From Ohtaekwangia kribbensis (GTDB lineage Bacteria; Bacteroidota; Bacteroidia; Cytophagales; Cyclobacteriaceae): a DNA stretch of 64,000 bases. Under the pieces are notes generated by a model, which was given only the letters and a program-made list of their open reading frames with translations, did no database searches and was not told the DNA's origin. The stretch covers positions 310,001 through 374,000 of the forward strand of contig NZ_JBHTKA010000004.1 of the NCBI RefSeq assembly GCF_042676245.1, given 5' to 3'. Made by a program: the position numbers and the translations under genes. Below, one piece after another: positions 17,709 to 27,779 of this stretch. Numbering within the stretch: position 1 is the stretch's first letter; the number at the start of each line of letters is the position of its first letter.

Positions 17709-18761
17709 TTACTTTACTACGATTGGAAGCACTTTTTGCTCGCGGGCAGACGAGAGTTTAACGAAATATATACCAGTTTCAATCGTAGCGGGCAATTGTA
17801 TTTGCGTAGTGTTCGAAGAAATAACTTCCTGGTATAGATCTCGGCCTAGTCGGTCAACGAGTGAAAGATTTACCGGCAGCCCCATGTCATCTTGCAGTTC
17901 AAGCGTAAATATTCTGTCATTCGGATTAGGATAGAGTTTAATCGTATTGTCACTTGCGCTGGTATATACCATAATAACATCGGAATATTCAACCGAACCG
18001 TCAAGGTCTATATTCTTCAACCGATAATAGTTTTTTCCCTGCACAGGAGTGTGATCCGTATAGGTATAGGAAGCTGAAACATTAACATCACCTTTACCCG
18101 CTATAGCAGTGGCAATTGTGTTGAATGCAAGTGTCTCATCTGCACGTTCCATTTCAAAGTAATCAAAGTTCTCTTCGGTGGCTGTTGTCCAGTTTAACTG
18201 TATGCCGGCTGCCGTTTCTTTTCCTGTAAATGAAATCAATTTTACCGGCAGTGATGTCTGAGCACAGCTCACGATCTGATCCGGTATACCCGGACCGTTG
18301 ATTTGTATAGCAAGGTTGTTGGAAAGGCAATTCAATGAGGCAGGCGTTGCTGCCGTACAGCTTGGTATATCCACATAATTATAGGCTATACTTCCGGTAA
18401 CATTCACAAATGGATTTACTCCTGTTGTTATCGAACCCGTACCACCGTTGTTGGGTAAATCAAAAAACATGTCGGTGGTCGTAGATGAAGAAGTGTTACA
18501 ACGCACTGTACCCTGCAAGGTATATAAACTGGCGGGTATATTTGAGCCAGAAAATGTAATGGTATAGTCTAGCGTAACATTATAGTTATATCCCCACGGA
18601 CAATCCGTTGAGCTTACCACAATGGCAACAGGTGATACCGAGAGCGTAACGGAATAACCATCTGTTGAGACAATGGTACATTGAGCCGAAGAAGCACTTG
18701 CCGATAGAAGAGAGAACGCTACGAGTATAAAGCAAGCCAATTTTGCCGCAGGAACTTTCAT
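17709..18761 (-). CDS. Secreted protein with T9SS type A sorting domain
   Basis: A 350-residue protein with a signal peptide (ending ASASSAQ). The N-terminal part (about 27-165) is Ser/Thr/Val-rich and beta-strand-like, with several Cys. A shared middle module follows (ERADETLAFNTIA, YYRLKNIDLDGS). The last ~75 residues are a T9SS C-terminal sorting domain (IKLYPNPNDRIFTLEL to GIYFVKLSS). Such tails direct export by the type IX system and surface anchoring. Ligand or activity is unknown. The 3' end lies only 14 bp from the convergent threonine dehydrogenase stop. Confidence 0.85.
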   Translation of the reverse strand: MKVPAAKLACFILVAFSLLSASASSAQCTIVSTDGYSVTLSVSPVAIVVSSTDCPWGYNYNVTLDYTITFSGSNIPASLYTLQGTVRCNTSSSTTTDMFFDLPNNGGTGSITTGVNPFVNVTGSIAYNYVDIPSCTAATPASLNCLSNNLAIQINGPGIPDQIVSCAQTSLPVKLISFTGKETAAGIQLNWTTATEENFDYFEMERADETLAFNTIATAIAGKGDVNVSASYTYTDHTPVQGKNYYRLKNIDLDGSVEYSDVIMVYTSASDNTIKLYPNPNDRIFTLELQDDMGLPVNLSLVDRLGRDLYQEVISSNTTQIQLPATIETGIYFVKLSSAREQKVLPIVVK

Positions 18762-18929
18762 GCGAAAGATGTTAAAACAGCAATTTACCGAAATACCTGC
18801 AAATAGGGTAAATTATTACTCATAAACCGGAAATAAAGTTAGCTATAGCACCAATAGCGGTAAAAAGTCAACAAATTATATCAAGTAGATTGAACGTTCC
18901 ACCACCGAAATCGAAAGCGGACAAATAGA

Positions 18930-18957
18930 AAAAGAGAATCCTTTCAGATTCTCTTTT
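18930..18957 (-). terminator. Intrinsic terminator for the 18979-20655 gene
   Basis: AAAAGAGAATC and GATTCTCTTTT form a perfect 11-bp stem around a 6-base loop. On the minus strand the stem ends in a T-run, just 22 bases past the stop codon. Confidence 0.88.
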
Positions 18958-18978
18958 GTGTTTTAGAGAGGGAATTGC

Positions 18979-20655
18979 TTATCGTTTCAGAACCCGTACA
19001 GCCTTCTGTCCTTCAGAAGTGAAAAGTCTCACCAGGTATGTACCGGTTTTCATGTTAGCAGGTACATCAACTGTTGCCGTTGAAGTTTCAAGATTCGCCT
19101 GATATATGGTATTGCCAGCAGCGTCTACCAAGGTCATCTTTACTGGTATAGCAAACTCACCATTAAGTTCAACGGTAAATGAATTGTCTATGATAGTCGG
19201 ATATACTCTTACATCCGCTTGTGGTGCTCCAGTGTTTTCAGCTACAATTACCCCGGTATATTCAAATGATCCATCTAAGTCTACAATCTTTAAGCGATAG
19301 TAATTTTTATCATTCAGTGGTGTATTATCCAGGTATGTATAGGATGTCACTACGTTTATTCCACCCGCGCTGTTTACTTTTCCAATTGCTTCGAAGTTAA
19401 GATCGCTACCGGCACGTTCAACCTGAAAGTACTCGAAATTCTTTTCTGTTGCTGTTGCCCAGCGTAGTTCTATACCACTGGTTGATACATCCTGTATCTT
19501 AAAGTATAGCAACGTTACGGGCAGTGGTGTTAAAGGACTTCCTGCTATAGCTGCAACCCAATCATAAAAAGGCCTGTCTTCCGCTTTCATAATGGCAACA
19601 CTTTGTTTAGCCTGACCAGTTACAGAAGAGCCACCTCCGTTAAGTGTTACGCTTCCATCGCCATAGAATCCGTAAGGAACACCGTCATTGTTGTTAGCAA
19701 TAACACTTCCTCCTCCATTGAAACCTATGTTGCCATTAACATATACCTGGCCGCCATCATTTATCGTGAAGAGCACGCCACCACCGTTGGCACTAACATT
19801 ACCAAACACAGCAAGACGTCCGTTTCTGTTTATAGTCACATCACCGCTGGCCTGCGATATCAGGTTTTGTCTGATTACCATGTCGGCATAAGGGGGAGGG
19901 TTTACACTGGTACCTATAACAAGGTTTTCATTACTCTTAATTGTAACACTACCATCAACATAAGTTTGTCCGCCAGGATTAATATATAGTTTACCTGAAG
20001 AAGGAAAATCCATAGCACCCTTAACATTTAACATTCCACTGTTGGTTGTTACGGATGAGCCGGAACCTGTTGAGCTAAAATTTCCGTTAACCGTAATCGT
20101 ACCGGTGCTCAGGTTATTAAGAACACCACCCTGCGATACATCATTGGATACGGTTAACGTACCACTATTATTCAATATAGCATCGCTGTTGTTGTTAATA
20201 TTGAGTGTACCCACCGTAACATTTACTCCTGACGAGATCGTTACGGTACTGCTATAGTTAATATTTAACGATCCGGTAACTACAAGACTACCCGCAGTAA
20301 GGTTCAGGTCTGTATCATTTAAAGTAAGATCACCATAGATAACAATAGTACCTGCGGAGTTAAATGTATTTTGTGTGAGCGTAAGACTATTGGATGATGA
20401 TGATGTACCACTGGTAAATGATTTACCGCTCACCAATGAGATCAGTGTAAATCCGCTGAGTGAATTTGTTGAGCTGGTAAGCGATACGTTACCATTAATG
20501 TTTACCGTGTTGGATGCCCAGTTCGCCGGAACTGATCCACCTACCCACGTACCCGTTGAGGCCCAGTTACCACCTGTTGTTGTGGTGTTGAACGTTGCCG
20601 CATAGATTGTATGCGTAACGAACAGAAGTAAAAGCAATCCCCATCTCTTATTCAT
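18979..20655 (-). CDS. Large secreted beta-helix-like protein with T9SS sorting domain
   Basis: A 558-residue protein with signal peptide (ending IYA). Residues ~20-370 are an Asn/Ser/Thr/Gly-rich series of short strands (repeated NVSxxGG, GSLVVTGSLNIN, TVGTLNINNNS patterns) as in right-handed beta-helix adhesins. The rest repeats the module found in the 17709 protein (RWATATEKNFEYF, YYRLKIVDLDGS) and ends in a T9SS sorting domain (VRVYPTIIDNSFTVEL, MKTGTYLVRLF, final KR). It is likely a surface-exposed adhesin or structural protein. Antisense frames over it are shadows. Confidence 0.85.
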   Translation of the reverse strand: MNKRWGLLLLLFVTHTIYAATFNTTTTGGNWASTGTWVGGSVPANWASNTVNINGNVSLTSSTNSLSGFTLISLVSGKSFTSGTSSSSNSLTLTQNTFNSAGTIVIYGDLTLNDTDLNLTAGSLVVTGSLNINYSSTVTISSGVNVTVGTLNINNNSDAILNNSGTLTVSNDVSQGGVLNNLSTGTITVNGNFSSTGSGSSVTTNSGMLNVKGAMDFPSSGKLYINPGGQTYVDGSVTIKSNENLVIGTSVNPPPYADMVIRQNLISQASGDVTINRNGRLAVFGNVSANGGGVLFTINDGGQVYVNGNIGFNGGGSVIANNNDGVPYGFYGDGSVTLNGGGSSVTGQAKQSVAIMKAEDRPFYDWVAAIAGSPLTPLPVTLLYFKIQDVSTSGIELRWATATEKNFEYFQVERAGSDLNFEAIGKVNSAGGINVVTSYTYLDNTPLNDKNYYRLKIVDLDGSFEYTGVIVAENTGAPQADVRVYPTIIDNSFTVELNGEFAIPVKMTLVDAAGNTIYQANLETSTATVDVPANMKTGTYLVRLFTSEGQKAVRVLKR

Positions 20656-20716
20656 AAAAAAAACTTTGCGCCTTTATAAAAGCTCGATAAGTTGCAGTCA
20701 ACTTATCGTATTACTT

Positions 20717-21493
20717 ATGTCACCCATCAAAACTCAAAGTACCTCCGGAATCCTGGTCGTAACCATTTCTCGACCTGATGCAATGAACGCCTTGAATGCC
20801 GATGTACTGGATGCGTTGCTGAGGGTAATACAAGAAGCCGACCATGACGGTAGCACAAAGGGAATTATTATCACCGGAGAGGGTGATAAGGCATTCGTTG
20901 CGGGCGCAGATATAAAGCAACTTTCTTCCTTAAATTCCAAAGAAGCACTTGAATTATCGCGAAAAGGACAACAATTATTCAAGTTCATTGAAGATTTACA
21001 AAAACCGGTGATCGCGGCAGTAAACGGTTTCGCCCTGGGTGGAGGATGTGAATTGGCGATGGCATGCCACTTCCGTTTGGCCGTGGAAAATTCCAAATTT
21101 GGACAACCAGAAGTCAACCTGGGACTAATCCCGGGGTATGGCGGAACCCAAAGATTACCGCAACTTGTGGGCAGAGGTAAAGCGTTGGAACTCATTCTAA
21201 CGGGCGATATGATCACCGCGCAGGAAGCCAAGGCAATCGGTTTGGTGAACCACGTAGTGGCTACACGCGAAGAGCTTATGGAACTTGCTTTCAAGATCAT
21301 GACACGAATCGTGAGCAAAGGGCCGATAGCAATCGCCAACGCCATCAAAAGTGTAAATGCGGGGTATAGTTTTGAAAATGCCGGGTATACCGCTGAAGCA
21401 GAACTTTTTGCGGCATGCACCACTACAGAAGATTTTAAGGAAGGCACTACGGCTTTTATTGAAAAAAGAAAAGCAAACTTTACCGGCCGCTGA
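20717..21493 (+). CDS. Enoyl-CoA hydratase/isomerase (crotonase family)
   Basis: About 258 residues from the ATG at 20717 (MSPIKTQSTSG). It carries the crotonase motifs: the CoA/oxyanion segment KAFVAGADIKQL, GGGCELAMACHF with the first catalytic Glu, and FGQPEVNLGLIPGYGGTQRL with the second. Both acids present suggests true hydratase activity (short-chain enoyl-CoA to 3-hydroxyacyl-CoA). The specific pathway is not shown by neighbours. In-frame upstream codons to 20666 are open but lie in the divergent promoter region. The gene begins a long co-directional run to 27779. Confidence 0.93.
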   Translation: MSPIKTQSTSGILVVTISRPDAMNALNADVLDALLRVIQEADHDGSTKGIIITGEGDKAFVAGADIKQLSSLNSKEALELSRKGQQLFKFIEDLQKPVIAAVNGFALGGGCELAMACHFRLAVENSKFGQPEVNLGLIPGYGGTQRLPQLVGRGKALELILTGDMITAQEAKAIGLVNHVVATREELMELAFKIMTRIVSKGPIAIANAIKSVNAGYSFENAGYTAEAELFAACTTTEDFKEGTTAFIEKRKANFTGR

Positions 21494-21566
21494 TCGTTAT
21501 TGGAAATCCGCCATGCACGGTGGTATAGAAAAAATGACGGATACCCGTAACAGGTAACGAAAGAAC

Positions 21567-23009
21567 ATGAGCAAAATAAAACGTTTAGCAGGCGATACTG
21601 TATTATACGGACTTGGCAGCATTGTACCCCGATTTCTTAATTTTCTATTAGTTCGTCTTCACACCGGTGTATTTGCTCCTGAAGATTATGGAGTTATCAC
21701 CAAGCTCTTCGCCTACTCTGCTGTTATCAATGTCATTTTTATGTTTGGAATGGAAACCGCGTATTTCCGTTTCGCGAACAAAGAGGGTGCTGACGAGAAG
21801 AGAATCTTCAACATCGCTCAAACCATCATCATCGCGATCAGTGCAGGTCTCTCGCTCATCTTTGTGATCTTTGCCAACCCTATTGCCGAGTTGCTTGATA
21901 TACCCGGTAAAGGAAATTTTGTAACGTGGCTTGCGCTTATCTTATTTATTGATGCCATCGTAGCCATTCCGTTTGCACGCCTGCGCTTGCAGCGAAATGC
22001 CGTTAAGTTCGTTACTGGTAAACTCATCAACATTGCCATTCTTGTCGGACTTAATATATACTTCCTATATATAGCGTTTGACCCGGCACGAGGCGTTGGT
22101 TTTGTAGTGCTTGCCAATCTTATCGCCAATGCTTTTTACCTCGTATTCTTTTCTCGCACATTATTACAATGGCGACCGGCATACGATCGAAGCATGCTCG
22201 AAACCATGTCTCAATACTCCTATCCTATTATGCTGATGGGTTTGGCTGGTATGACCAACGAAATGTTTTCGCGTGTTACACTGGAATGGTGGCTCCCGAA
22301 AAACTTTTATCCGGGACAAAGCTCGGACTATGCACTCGGTATATTCGGTGCCTGTTACAAGTTCGCCATTTTGATGAACCTGGCTATACAGGCATTCCGG
22401 TATGCAGCAGAGCCGTTCTTTTTCTCCAACGCATCCGATAAAAATTCGCCACAGCTTTTTGCACGTGTTAATCACTACTTCATCATTGTGTGCTGCCTGT
22501 TATTCCTGGGGGTAAGTATCAACCTTGATATTCTGAAGTATTTTCTGAAACGTCCGGCCTATTGGGAAGGACTGGAGATCGTACCTATATTATTACTTGG
22601 ATATTTATTTCTGGGCGTATACTATAACTTATCGGCATGGTTCAAATTAACAGACAAGACTCACTATGGAACTATTATAACAATAGGCGGTGCCGTTATC
22701 ACCATTACTGCTAATTATATACTTATTCCTATAGCCGGGTATGTAGGCAGTAGCTGGGCTACCGTTGTCTGTTATTTTTCCATGACTGCTGTGTGCTATG
22801 TGCTCGGCCAAAAATTCTATCCTATACCATATAGAGTTACTGCGGGGCTGGCATACATTTTTATTACGATCGCGATAGTCTATATCGTCAGATCAATAAC
22901 TATAGAGAATCAATGGATCGCTACCGGTTTTCATGCACTCGTTATCGGTGTTTATTTGATAATAGTTTTTTTACTCGAAAGAAAATCATTCAGACAAGCC
23001 TTACGTTGA
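21567..23009 (+). CDS. Polysaccharide flippase-like membrane protein (MATE/MVF superfamily)
   Basis: A 480-residue integral membrane protein with about 12-14 hydrophobic helices. It begins MSKIKRLAGDTVLYGLGSIVPR, which fits Wzx/RfbX-like oligosaccharide exporters. Members move lipid-linked sugars across the cytoplasmic membrane. The sugar-nucleotidyltransferase downstream (23081) is consistent with a surface polysaccharide or glycoconjugate role. Glycosyltransferases are absent from the window, so the product is unknown. The gap to the crotonase gene is 73 bp. Confidence 0.87.
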   Translation: MSKIKRLAGDTVLYGLGSIVPRFLNFLLVRLHTGVFAPEDYGVITKLFAYSAVINVIFMFGMETAYFRFANKEGADEKRIFNIAQTIIIAISAGLSLIFVIFANPIAELLDIPGKGNFVTWLALILFIDAIVAIPFARLRLQRNAVKFVTGKLINIAILVGLNIYFLYIAFDPARGVGFVVLANLIANAFYLVFFSRTLLQWRPAYDRSMLETMSQYSYPIMLMGLAGMTNEMFSRVTLEWWLPKNFYPGQSSDYALGIFGACYKFAILMNLAIQAFRYAAEPFFFSNASDKNSPQLFARVNHYFIIVCCLLFLGVSINLDILKYFLKRPAYWEGLEIVPILLLGYLFLGVYYNLSAWFKLTDKTHYGTIITIGGAVITITANYILIPIAGYVGSSWATVVCYFSMTAVCYVLGQKFYPIPYRVTAGLAYIFITIAIVYIVRSITIENQWIATGFHALVIGVYLIIVFLLERKSFRQALR

Positions 23010-23080
23010 TTTTTCATTATTTTGCCACAATATTATCTACCGAACTTTCTCGCTGATAAGTTTTTAACCCAATAATTGTT

Positions 23081-24085
23081 ATGAATATTATTATACCGAT
23101 GGCCGGGCTGGGTAAACGTCTACGCCCTCATACGTTAACCGTTCCTAAACCTTTACTTCCTATAGCAGGCAAACCTATTGTACACAGACTTGTTGAAGAC
23201 ATCGCGAAGGTTTGTCCTGAAAAAATAGATAACATCGGTTTCATCATCCATCCAAGCTTCGGTAAAGAAGTTGAGGAGAGTCTCAAAGAAATTGCAAAAG
23301 AGGTTGGTGCTGTCGGCAAGATTTACTACCAGGAGAGTGCACTCGGTATATCACACGCTTTACTCTTTGCAAAAGAACTTTTTACAGGCAAGATCATCGT
23401 AGCATTTGCGGATACGTTGTTCAAAGCAGAATTTAAACTCGACACTTCCAAAGACGGAATCATCTGGGTGCAACGCGTAGAAGATCCTTCACAATTTGGT
23501 GTTGTTAAACTGAATGAGAAGAATGAGATTATTGACCTGGTGGAAAAACCAAGTTCATTCGTTTCAGACCTTGCCATCATTGGTATCTATTTCTTTAAAG
23601 ATGGCGAAGCACTTGCCAAAGAAATGCAATACCTGATCGATAACGACATCAAAGAAAAAGGCGAGTATCAATTCACATCGGCACTTCAAGGTCTTCAGAA
23701 AAAAGGAGCCAAGCTGATGACCGGCCAGGTAACAGAATGGCTCGACTGCGGAAATAAAAATGTAACGGTGCAGACCAACGGCCGCTACCTTGAATTCATA
23801 AAAGATCAGAAGCTCATATCCGATCAGGCAAAAATTATAAATTCAGTTGTTATTCCTCCGTGTTTTATCGGAGCCGGAGCAGTGATTGAAAATTCAGTCG
23901 TAGGTCCGCATGTATCAGTCGGTGAAAAAACACGCATTATCGACAGCCGGATCACCAGTTCCATCATTCAGCGGGAAGCAACGGTTACACGTGCTATACT
24001 TGATAACAGCATGTTGGGGAATTTCGCTATTTTTGAAGGCTCATCGCTTGATTTAAGTGTGGGTGACTTCAATTCCATAGCGTGA
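23081..24085 (+). CDS. Sugar-1-phosphate nucleotidyltransferase with C-terminal beta-helix
   Basis: A 334-residue enzyme with the NTP-transferase signature MAGLGKRLRPHT followed by PKPLLPIAGKPI at the N-terminus. The C-terminal third (about 255-330) has hexapeptide-like repeats (CFIGAGAVIENSVVGPHVSVGEKTRI). Such enzymes couple sugar-1-phosphate to a nucleotide for glycan synthesis. The sugar and nucleotide are not identifiable from sequence. It overlaps the next gene by 4 bp, and the flippase ends 71 bp upstream, so all are probably one operon. Confidence 0.9.
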   Translation: MNIIIPMAGLGKRLRPHTLTVPKPLLPIAGKPIVHRLVEDIAKVCPEKIDNIGFIIHPSFGKEVEESLKEIAKEVGAVGKIYYQESALGISHALLFAKELFTGKIIVAFADTLFKAEFKLDTSKDGIIWVQRVEDPSQFGVVKLNEKNEIIDLVEKPSSFVSDLAIIGIYFFKDGEALAKEMQYLIDNDIKEKGEYQFTSALQGLQKKGAKLMTGQVTEWLDCGNKNVTVQTNGRYLEFIKDQKLISDQAKIINSVVIPPCFIGAGAVIENSVVGPHVSVGEKTRIIDSRITSSIIQREATVTRAILDNSMLGNFAIFEGSSLDLSVGDFNSIA

Positions 24086-25851
24086 CTTCGAACAAAATCA
24101 ATATTGTCCTTTATACAGTCCTGTTATTGATACTGTTAGTACCTGTAACAGGACACAGCCAGCGAAAAAAGAAAACGCAGGATGAACCTCAGGCTTCGAG
24201 CATCAAGCAGCGCGAAGCCGAGTTTTATTTTACGGAAGGCGAAAAATTCTTCATCCTGGAAGACTACGCCAAAGCACTTCTTTATTACCAGCGTGCGCTG
24301 GAAATCACACCTGAGAATGCCACCGTTCATTATAAAATTGCCGAAGTATTAGCCCGCAGCAACCGGCAGGAAGATCTCTTTAAAGCTTCATTGAGTATTG
24401 AAAACGCTTTGAAACTGGAGCGCCAAAACAAATATTTTTATTTACTCGCGGCCAATATCTATAACAGCCTCACAAAATTTGACAAGGCTGCTGAGACATA
24501 CGAGACAATGATCCGCGAAGTAAAAGGCACAGAGGAATATTTATATGAACTGGCCGCAGTATATCAATATGCAGGCAAACCCGATGACGCTATAAAAACT
24601 TACAATCGCGCAGAAGCTGCATTGGGTATAAACGATATTTCGTCTATACAAAAGCAGCGGCTATACCTGGAGCAGGGAAAAACAAAAGAAGCCATTGCCG
24701 AGGGCGAAAAACTGATCAATGCTTTTCCGGATGAAGAAAGGTATGTCATGGGATTTGCCGAAGTGCTTTCGCAAAATGGTTTTCGTACGGAAGCGATCCG
24801 CTATCTCGAAAAATTTATACAGCAAAATCCGGAAGCCGGAAACGCCAGAATGTTGCTGGCGGGTTTATACCGCGAAACACAACAGGAAGAAAAAAGTCGG
24901 CCTATATTACTGAGTTTATTTGACGATCCATCCGTGGAATTGAGCAGCAAGCTAATCATGATGGGAACCTATAACACCGAGCTTGCCCAGCGCAAAGCAA
25001 AAAATAATATAGAAGCAGGTCTAGAAGATTTTGTTCTCTCTTTATTTGAGAAGCTTGAAAAGAATCACGGTAATGATCCGCGCGTACACATTGTTGGTGG
25101 AGACCTATATCTCTCTACCGGCAAGAATCGTGAAGCACAGCAGGAATATGAAAAGGCTGTAGAACTTGGCGAAGTAAATTTCGAAGTATGGAAGAACCTG
25201 CTATACCTCGAAACACAAAACAGCCAGTGGGATAAAGTGATCAGTCATGCAGAAGAGGCACTGGAGTCTTTCCCGAACCAGGGCATGCTGCATTATTTCA
25301 ATGGCTATGCTCATTTGCGTAAACGTAATTATGCGGAAGCCATTGTATCACTCGATCAGGCCAAACGTTTATCATCGTCTAATACATCATTTGTAAGTGA
25401 AATCAACAGCATGTTGGGCGATGCTTACAATGCCAACAAAGATTACGACAAATCAGACAAGGCATACGATGAAGCCCTGGCGTTCAATCCCGATAACAGC
25501 ACTGTACTGAACAACTATAGCTACTACCTCGCGTTGCGTAAAACAAACCTGGAGAAGGCCGAAAAAATGTCTGCGCTGCTCATTAAAAATAATCCTGACA
25601 ATCCAACGTTTCTTGATACCTATGCATGGGTACTGTACGTGCGCGAAAAATATAAAGATGCGCGCAAAGTAATAGAGCGGGCCATTAGTACAGGTAAAGC
25701 AACAGCAACTCACTTTGAGCATTATGGAGATATTCTTTTTAAGCTGGGCGATGTGAATGGAGCTGTGCAGCAGTGGGAGAAAGCCCGCGGCATGAACGCC
25801 AATAGTGAAATCTTAAACAAGAAAATTGCGAACCGGAAGATCTATGAATAG
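24082..25851 (+). CDS. Tetratricopeptide-repeat protein, exported
   Basis: A 589-residue TPR protein. The start is GTG at 24082, overlapping the preceding stop codon. An N-terminal hydrophobic segment (about 6-25, ending TGHSQ) is a signal peptide or anchor. TPR units run through most of the length, including EDYAKALLYYQRALEITPEN, SDKAYDEALAFNPDNSTVLNN and WVLYVREKYKDARKVIERAI. In Bacteroidota this protein is conserved beside a DUF4292 lipoprotein and EnvC, as here, so it probably scaffolds an envelope complex. That is inference from context. Confidence 0.88.
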   Translation: MTSNKINIVLYTVLLLILLVPVTGHSQRKKKTQDEPQASSIKQREAEFYFTEGEKFFILEDYAKALLYYQRALEITPENATVHYKIAEVLARSNRQEDLFKASLSIENALKLERQNKYFYLLAANIYNSLTKFDKAAETYETMIREVKGTEEYLYELAAVYQYAGKPDDAIKTYNRAEAALGINDISSIQKQRLYLEQGKTKEAIAEGEKLINAFPDEERYVMGFAEVLSQNGFRTEAIRYLEKFIQQNPEAGNARMLLAGLYRETQQEEKSRPILLSLFDDPSVELSSKLIMMGTYNTELAQRKAKNNIEAGLEDFVLSLFEKLEKNHGNDPRVHIVGGDLYLSTGKNREAQQEYEKAVELGEVNFEVWKNLLYLETQNSQWDKVISHAEEALESFPNQGMLHYFNGYAHLRKRNYAEAIVSLDQAKRLSSSNTSFVSEINSMLGDAYNANKDYDKSDKAYDEALAFNPDNSTVLNNYSYYLALRKTNLEKAEKMSALLIKNNPDNPTFLDTYAWVLYVREKYKDARKVIERAISTGKATATHFEHYGDILFKLGDVNGAVQQWEKARGMNANSEILNKKIANRKIYE

Positions 25852-26605
25852 ACCTATAATATTTTTGCTGATCGGTTTGTGCATCGTAACGATGTCGTGC
25901 AGCAAAAAAATTACCACCACCACTTCTACTACTATTACACCTCCACGGCCAACACTGGCCATAGAAGAAATTGACTTTGAATATTTTCAGGGTAAAGCCC
26001 GCATGATACTGCGCGATTCGAAAAAGGAACGCGAAGTAAAAGCAAACATTCGCGTGCGTAAAGACAGCGTTATCTGGATGACCTTTTCGGTGATTGGTGT
26101 GCAGGGCGGCAAAGCACTGATCAATAAAGATTCGATTACCATTGTAAGCAACGTTGATAAAGAATACTATGTATTTGAGTATAGCGAACTCACCAAGCGC
26201 TATAATTTCCCGATCAACTATAGTGTAATTCAAAATGCGTTGCTCGGCAACCTGATCCAGGAACGTAAAGATGACGACAGCATCGTGCAGGAATCATCGG
26301 TATTTCTACTCAAGCAACAATCAGGCACGGTAAGCGTTACCAATTTTGTGAATGCTGCCAGCATGAAAATTGAAAAGGTGGAGATGAAAGAAGAGAACAC
26401 CAGCAATTCGCTTGTGATGAATTACTCGAACTTTCAACCAGTGGGCGACAAAGTATTTCCCTACAACGGAACAATTAACCTGTTTTATAAAGCTTTAAGT
26501 GGCCTACTGAATACAACCATTATCTTTGAGTATAACAAAGCAGAAGTAGGTGATAAAGAGCTCAAGTTCCCGTTCAACATTCCGAAACGTTATGAGCGCA
26601 GGTAA
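25844..26605 (+). CDS. DUF4292 lipoprotein
   Basis: About 253 residues. The ATG at 25844 overlaps the end of the TPR gene by 8 bp and gives a lipoprotein signal (MNRPIIFLLIGLCIVTMSCSKK, Cys at about residue 19). The DUF4292 domain follows (IEEIDFEYFQGKARMIL, SVIGVQGGKALINKDSI), a LolB/LppX-like beta fold predicted to bind hydrophobic ligands. The stable gene neighbourhood TPR-DUF4292-EnvC suggests a role in envelope lipid or murein handling; no experiment is implied here. The next gene starts inside its 3' end. Confidence 0.88.
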   Translation: MNRPIIFLLIGLCIVTMSCSKKITTTTSTTITPPRPTLAIEEIDFEYFQGKARMILRDSKKEREVKANIRVRKDSVIWMTFSVIGVQGGKALINKDSITIVSNVDKEYYVFEYSELTKRYNFPINYSVIQNALLGNLIQERKDDDSIVQESSVFLLKQQSGTVSVTNFVNAASMKIEKVEMKEENTSNSLVMNYSNFQPVGDKVFPYNGTINLFYKALSGLLNTTIIFEYNKAEVGDKELKFPFNIPKRYERR

Positions 26606-27779
26606 ACTTGCAGCAATCGGTATTCTCACTCTATGTTGTTTTCAGGCGGTAGCTCAGAAAAATAAAAGTCAGCTTCAGAAAGAAAAGCAACAGAACCTTG
26701 AAAAGATAAAAGAGACTGAAAAGATTCTTTCAGAAACGTCTACTAAAAAAACAAACTCGATTGGTGAACTCAACGCTGTGAAGCAACGCATTCGGCAGCA
26801 GGAGCAACTCATTACATCCATCAAAGGTGAAATGAATATTCTCGATTCTGAGATTGGCGAGAATAACGACATCATTCGCGCGTTGGAAGAAGACTTGCGC
26901 AGACTGAAAAAAGAATATGCAGCGATGCTCTTTGCTGCACAGAAAGCAAACAACAGTACTACACGTTTAACATTTTTATTCTCGGCCGAGTCGTTCGATC
27001 AGCTCATCATGCGCCTGCGGTATATGGAGCAATATTCAGAAACCCGAAAGCTCCAGGCCGATCAGATTATAAAAGTAGCCGAGGCACTCGGAGGCCAGGT
27101 ACGCGAGATTGAAGTACGAAGAACTGAAAAGAACAAACTGCTCACGGAAGAGGAAGAAGAAAATGAAAGCCTCGACAATCTTCGTAAGAAACAGAACTCC
27201 ATTGTACGCTCGCTCGAGAAAGAAGAGAAAAAGCTGAAGAAAGATTTAGCGGCTACTAAAAAAGCTGTAGCCGAACTTGATAAGCTTATTGAAGACATCA
27301 TCCGTGAAGAGGCTGAACGTGCAGCGCGTTCTTCCAAAAAAACAACGGAAGCTGTAGTAGCACTGTCATCATCGTTTGAGCAGAACAAAAATAAATTTCC
27401 ATGGCCTGTATCATCCGGGTTCGTATCACAGAAGTTCGGCAGACAAAATCACCCGGTATTAAAAGGTATCATCATCAATAACAATGGTGTTAACATACAA
27501 ACCAGAGAAGATGAAAAAGTAAAATGCATCTTCGAAGGAGAAGTAAGTCGCATAGCCTTTATTCAAACCATGGGTAACACCGTGATTATCAAGCACGGTG
27601 ATTACTTAACAGTGTATGCAGGACTCAAAGAAGTTTTTGTACGGTCAGGCCAGAAGGTGAGCACCAACCAAGAGATCGGCAAAGTATTTTCAAACACAGA
27701 CGGTGTATCTGAACTTCGCTTTCAGATCTTCAAAAACACCACGGCACTCGATCCGCAGATATGGTTGAAAAATATGTAG
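26592..27779 (+). CDS. envC: EnvC-like murein hydrolase activator (degenerate M23/LytM domain)
   Basis: About 395 residues from the ATG at 26592, overlapping the DUF4292 gene by 14 bp. A signal peptide (ending QAVAQ) precedes a long coiled coil (about 25-255) and a C-terminal LytM/M23 domain (about 275-395). The zinc ligands expected of an active M23 enzyme are missing: the HxGxD region reads NNNGVNIQT, the YGHL segment reads VYAGLKE, and the final HxHFE motif reads ELRFQI. This fits EnvC-type activators that stimulate periplasmic amidases during cell division rather than cut murein. No amidase gene is in the window. Confidence 0.88.
   Translation: MSAGKLAAIGILTLCCFQAVAQKNKSQLQKEKQQNLEKIKETEKILSETSTKKTNSIGELNAVKQRIRQQEQLITSIKGEMNILDSEIGENNDIIRALEEDLRRLKKEYAAMLFAAQKANNSTTRLTFLFSAESFDQLIMRLRYMEQYSETRKLQADQIIKVAEALGGQVREIEVRRTEKNKLLTEEEEENESLDNLRKKQNSIVRSLEKEEKKLKKDLAATKKAVAELDKLIEDIIREEAERAARSSKKTTEAVVALSSSFEQNKNKFPWPVSSGFVSQKFGRQNHPVLKGIIINNNGVNIQTREDEKVKCIFEGEVSRIAFIQTMGNTVIIKHGDYLTVYAGLKEVFVRSGQKVSTNQEIGKVFSNTDGVSELRFQIFKNTTALDPQIWLKNM

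Noticed and set aside
20734..21447. 237-codon minus-strand frame inside the enoyl-CoA hydratase gene
   Set aside because: The plus strand carries a complete crotonase with both catalytic Glu residues; the antisense frame has Ser/Ala/Pro-biased composition.
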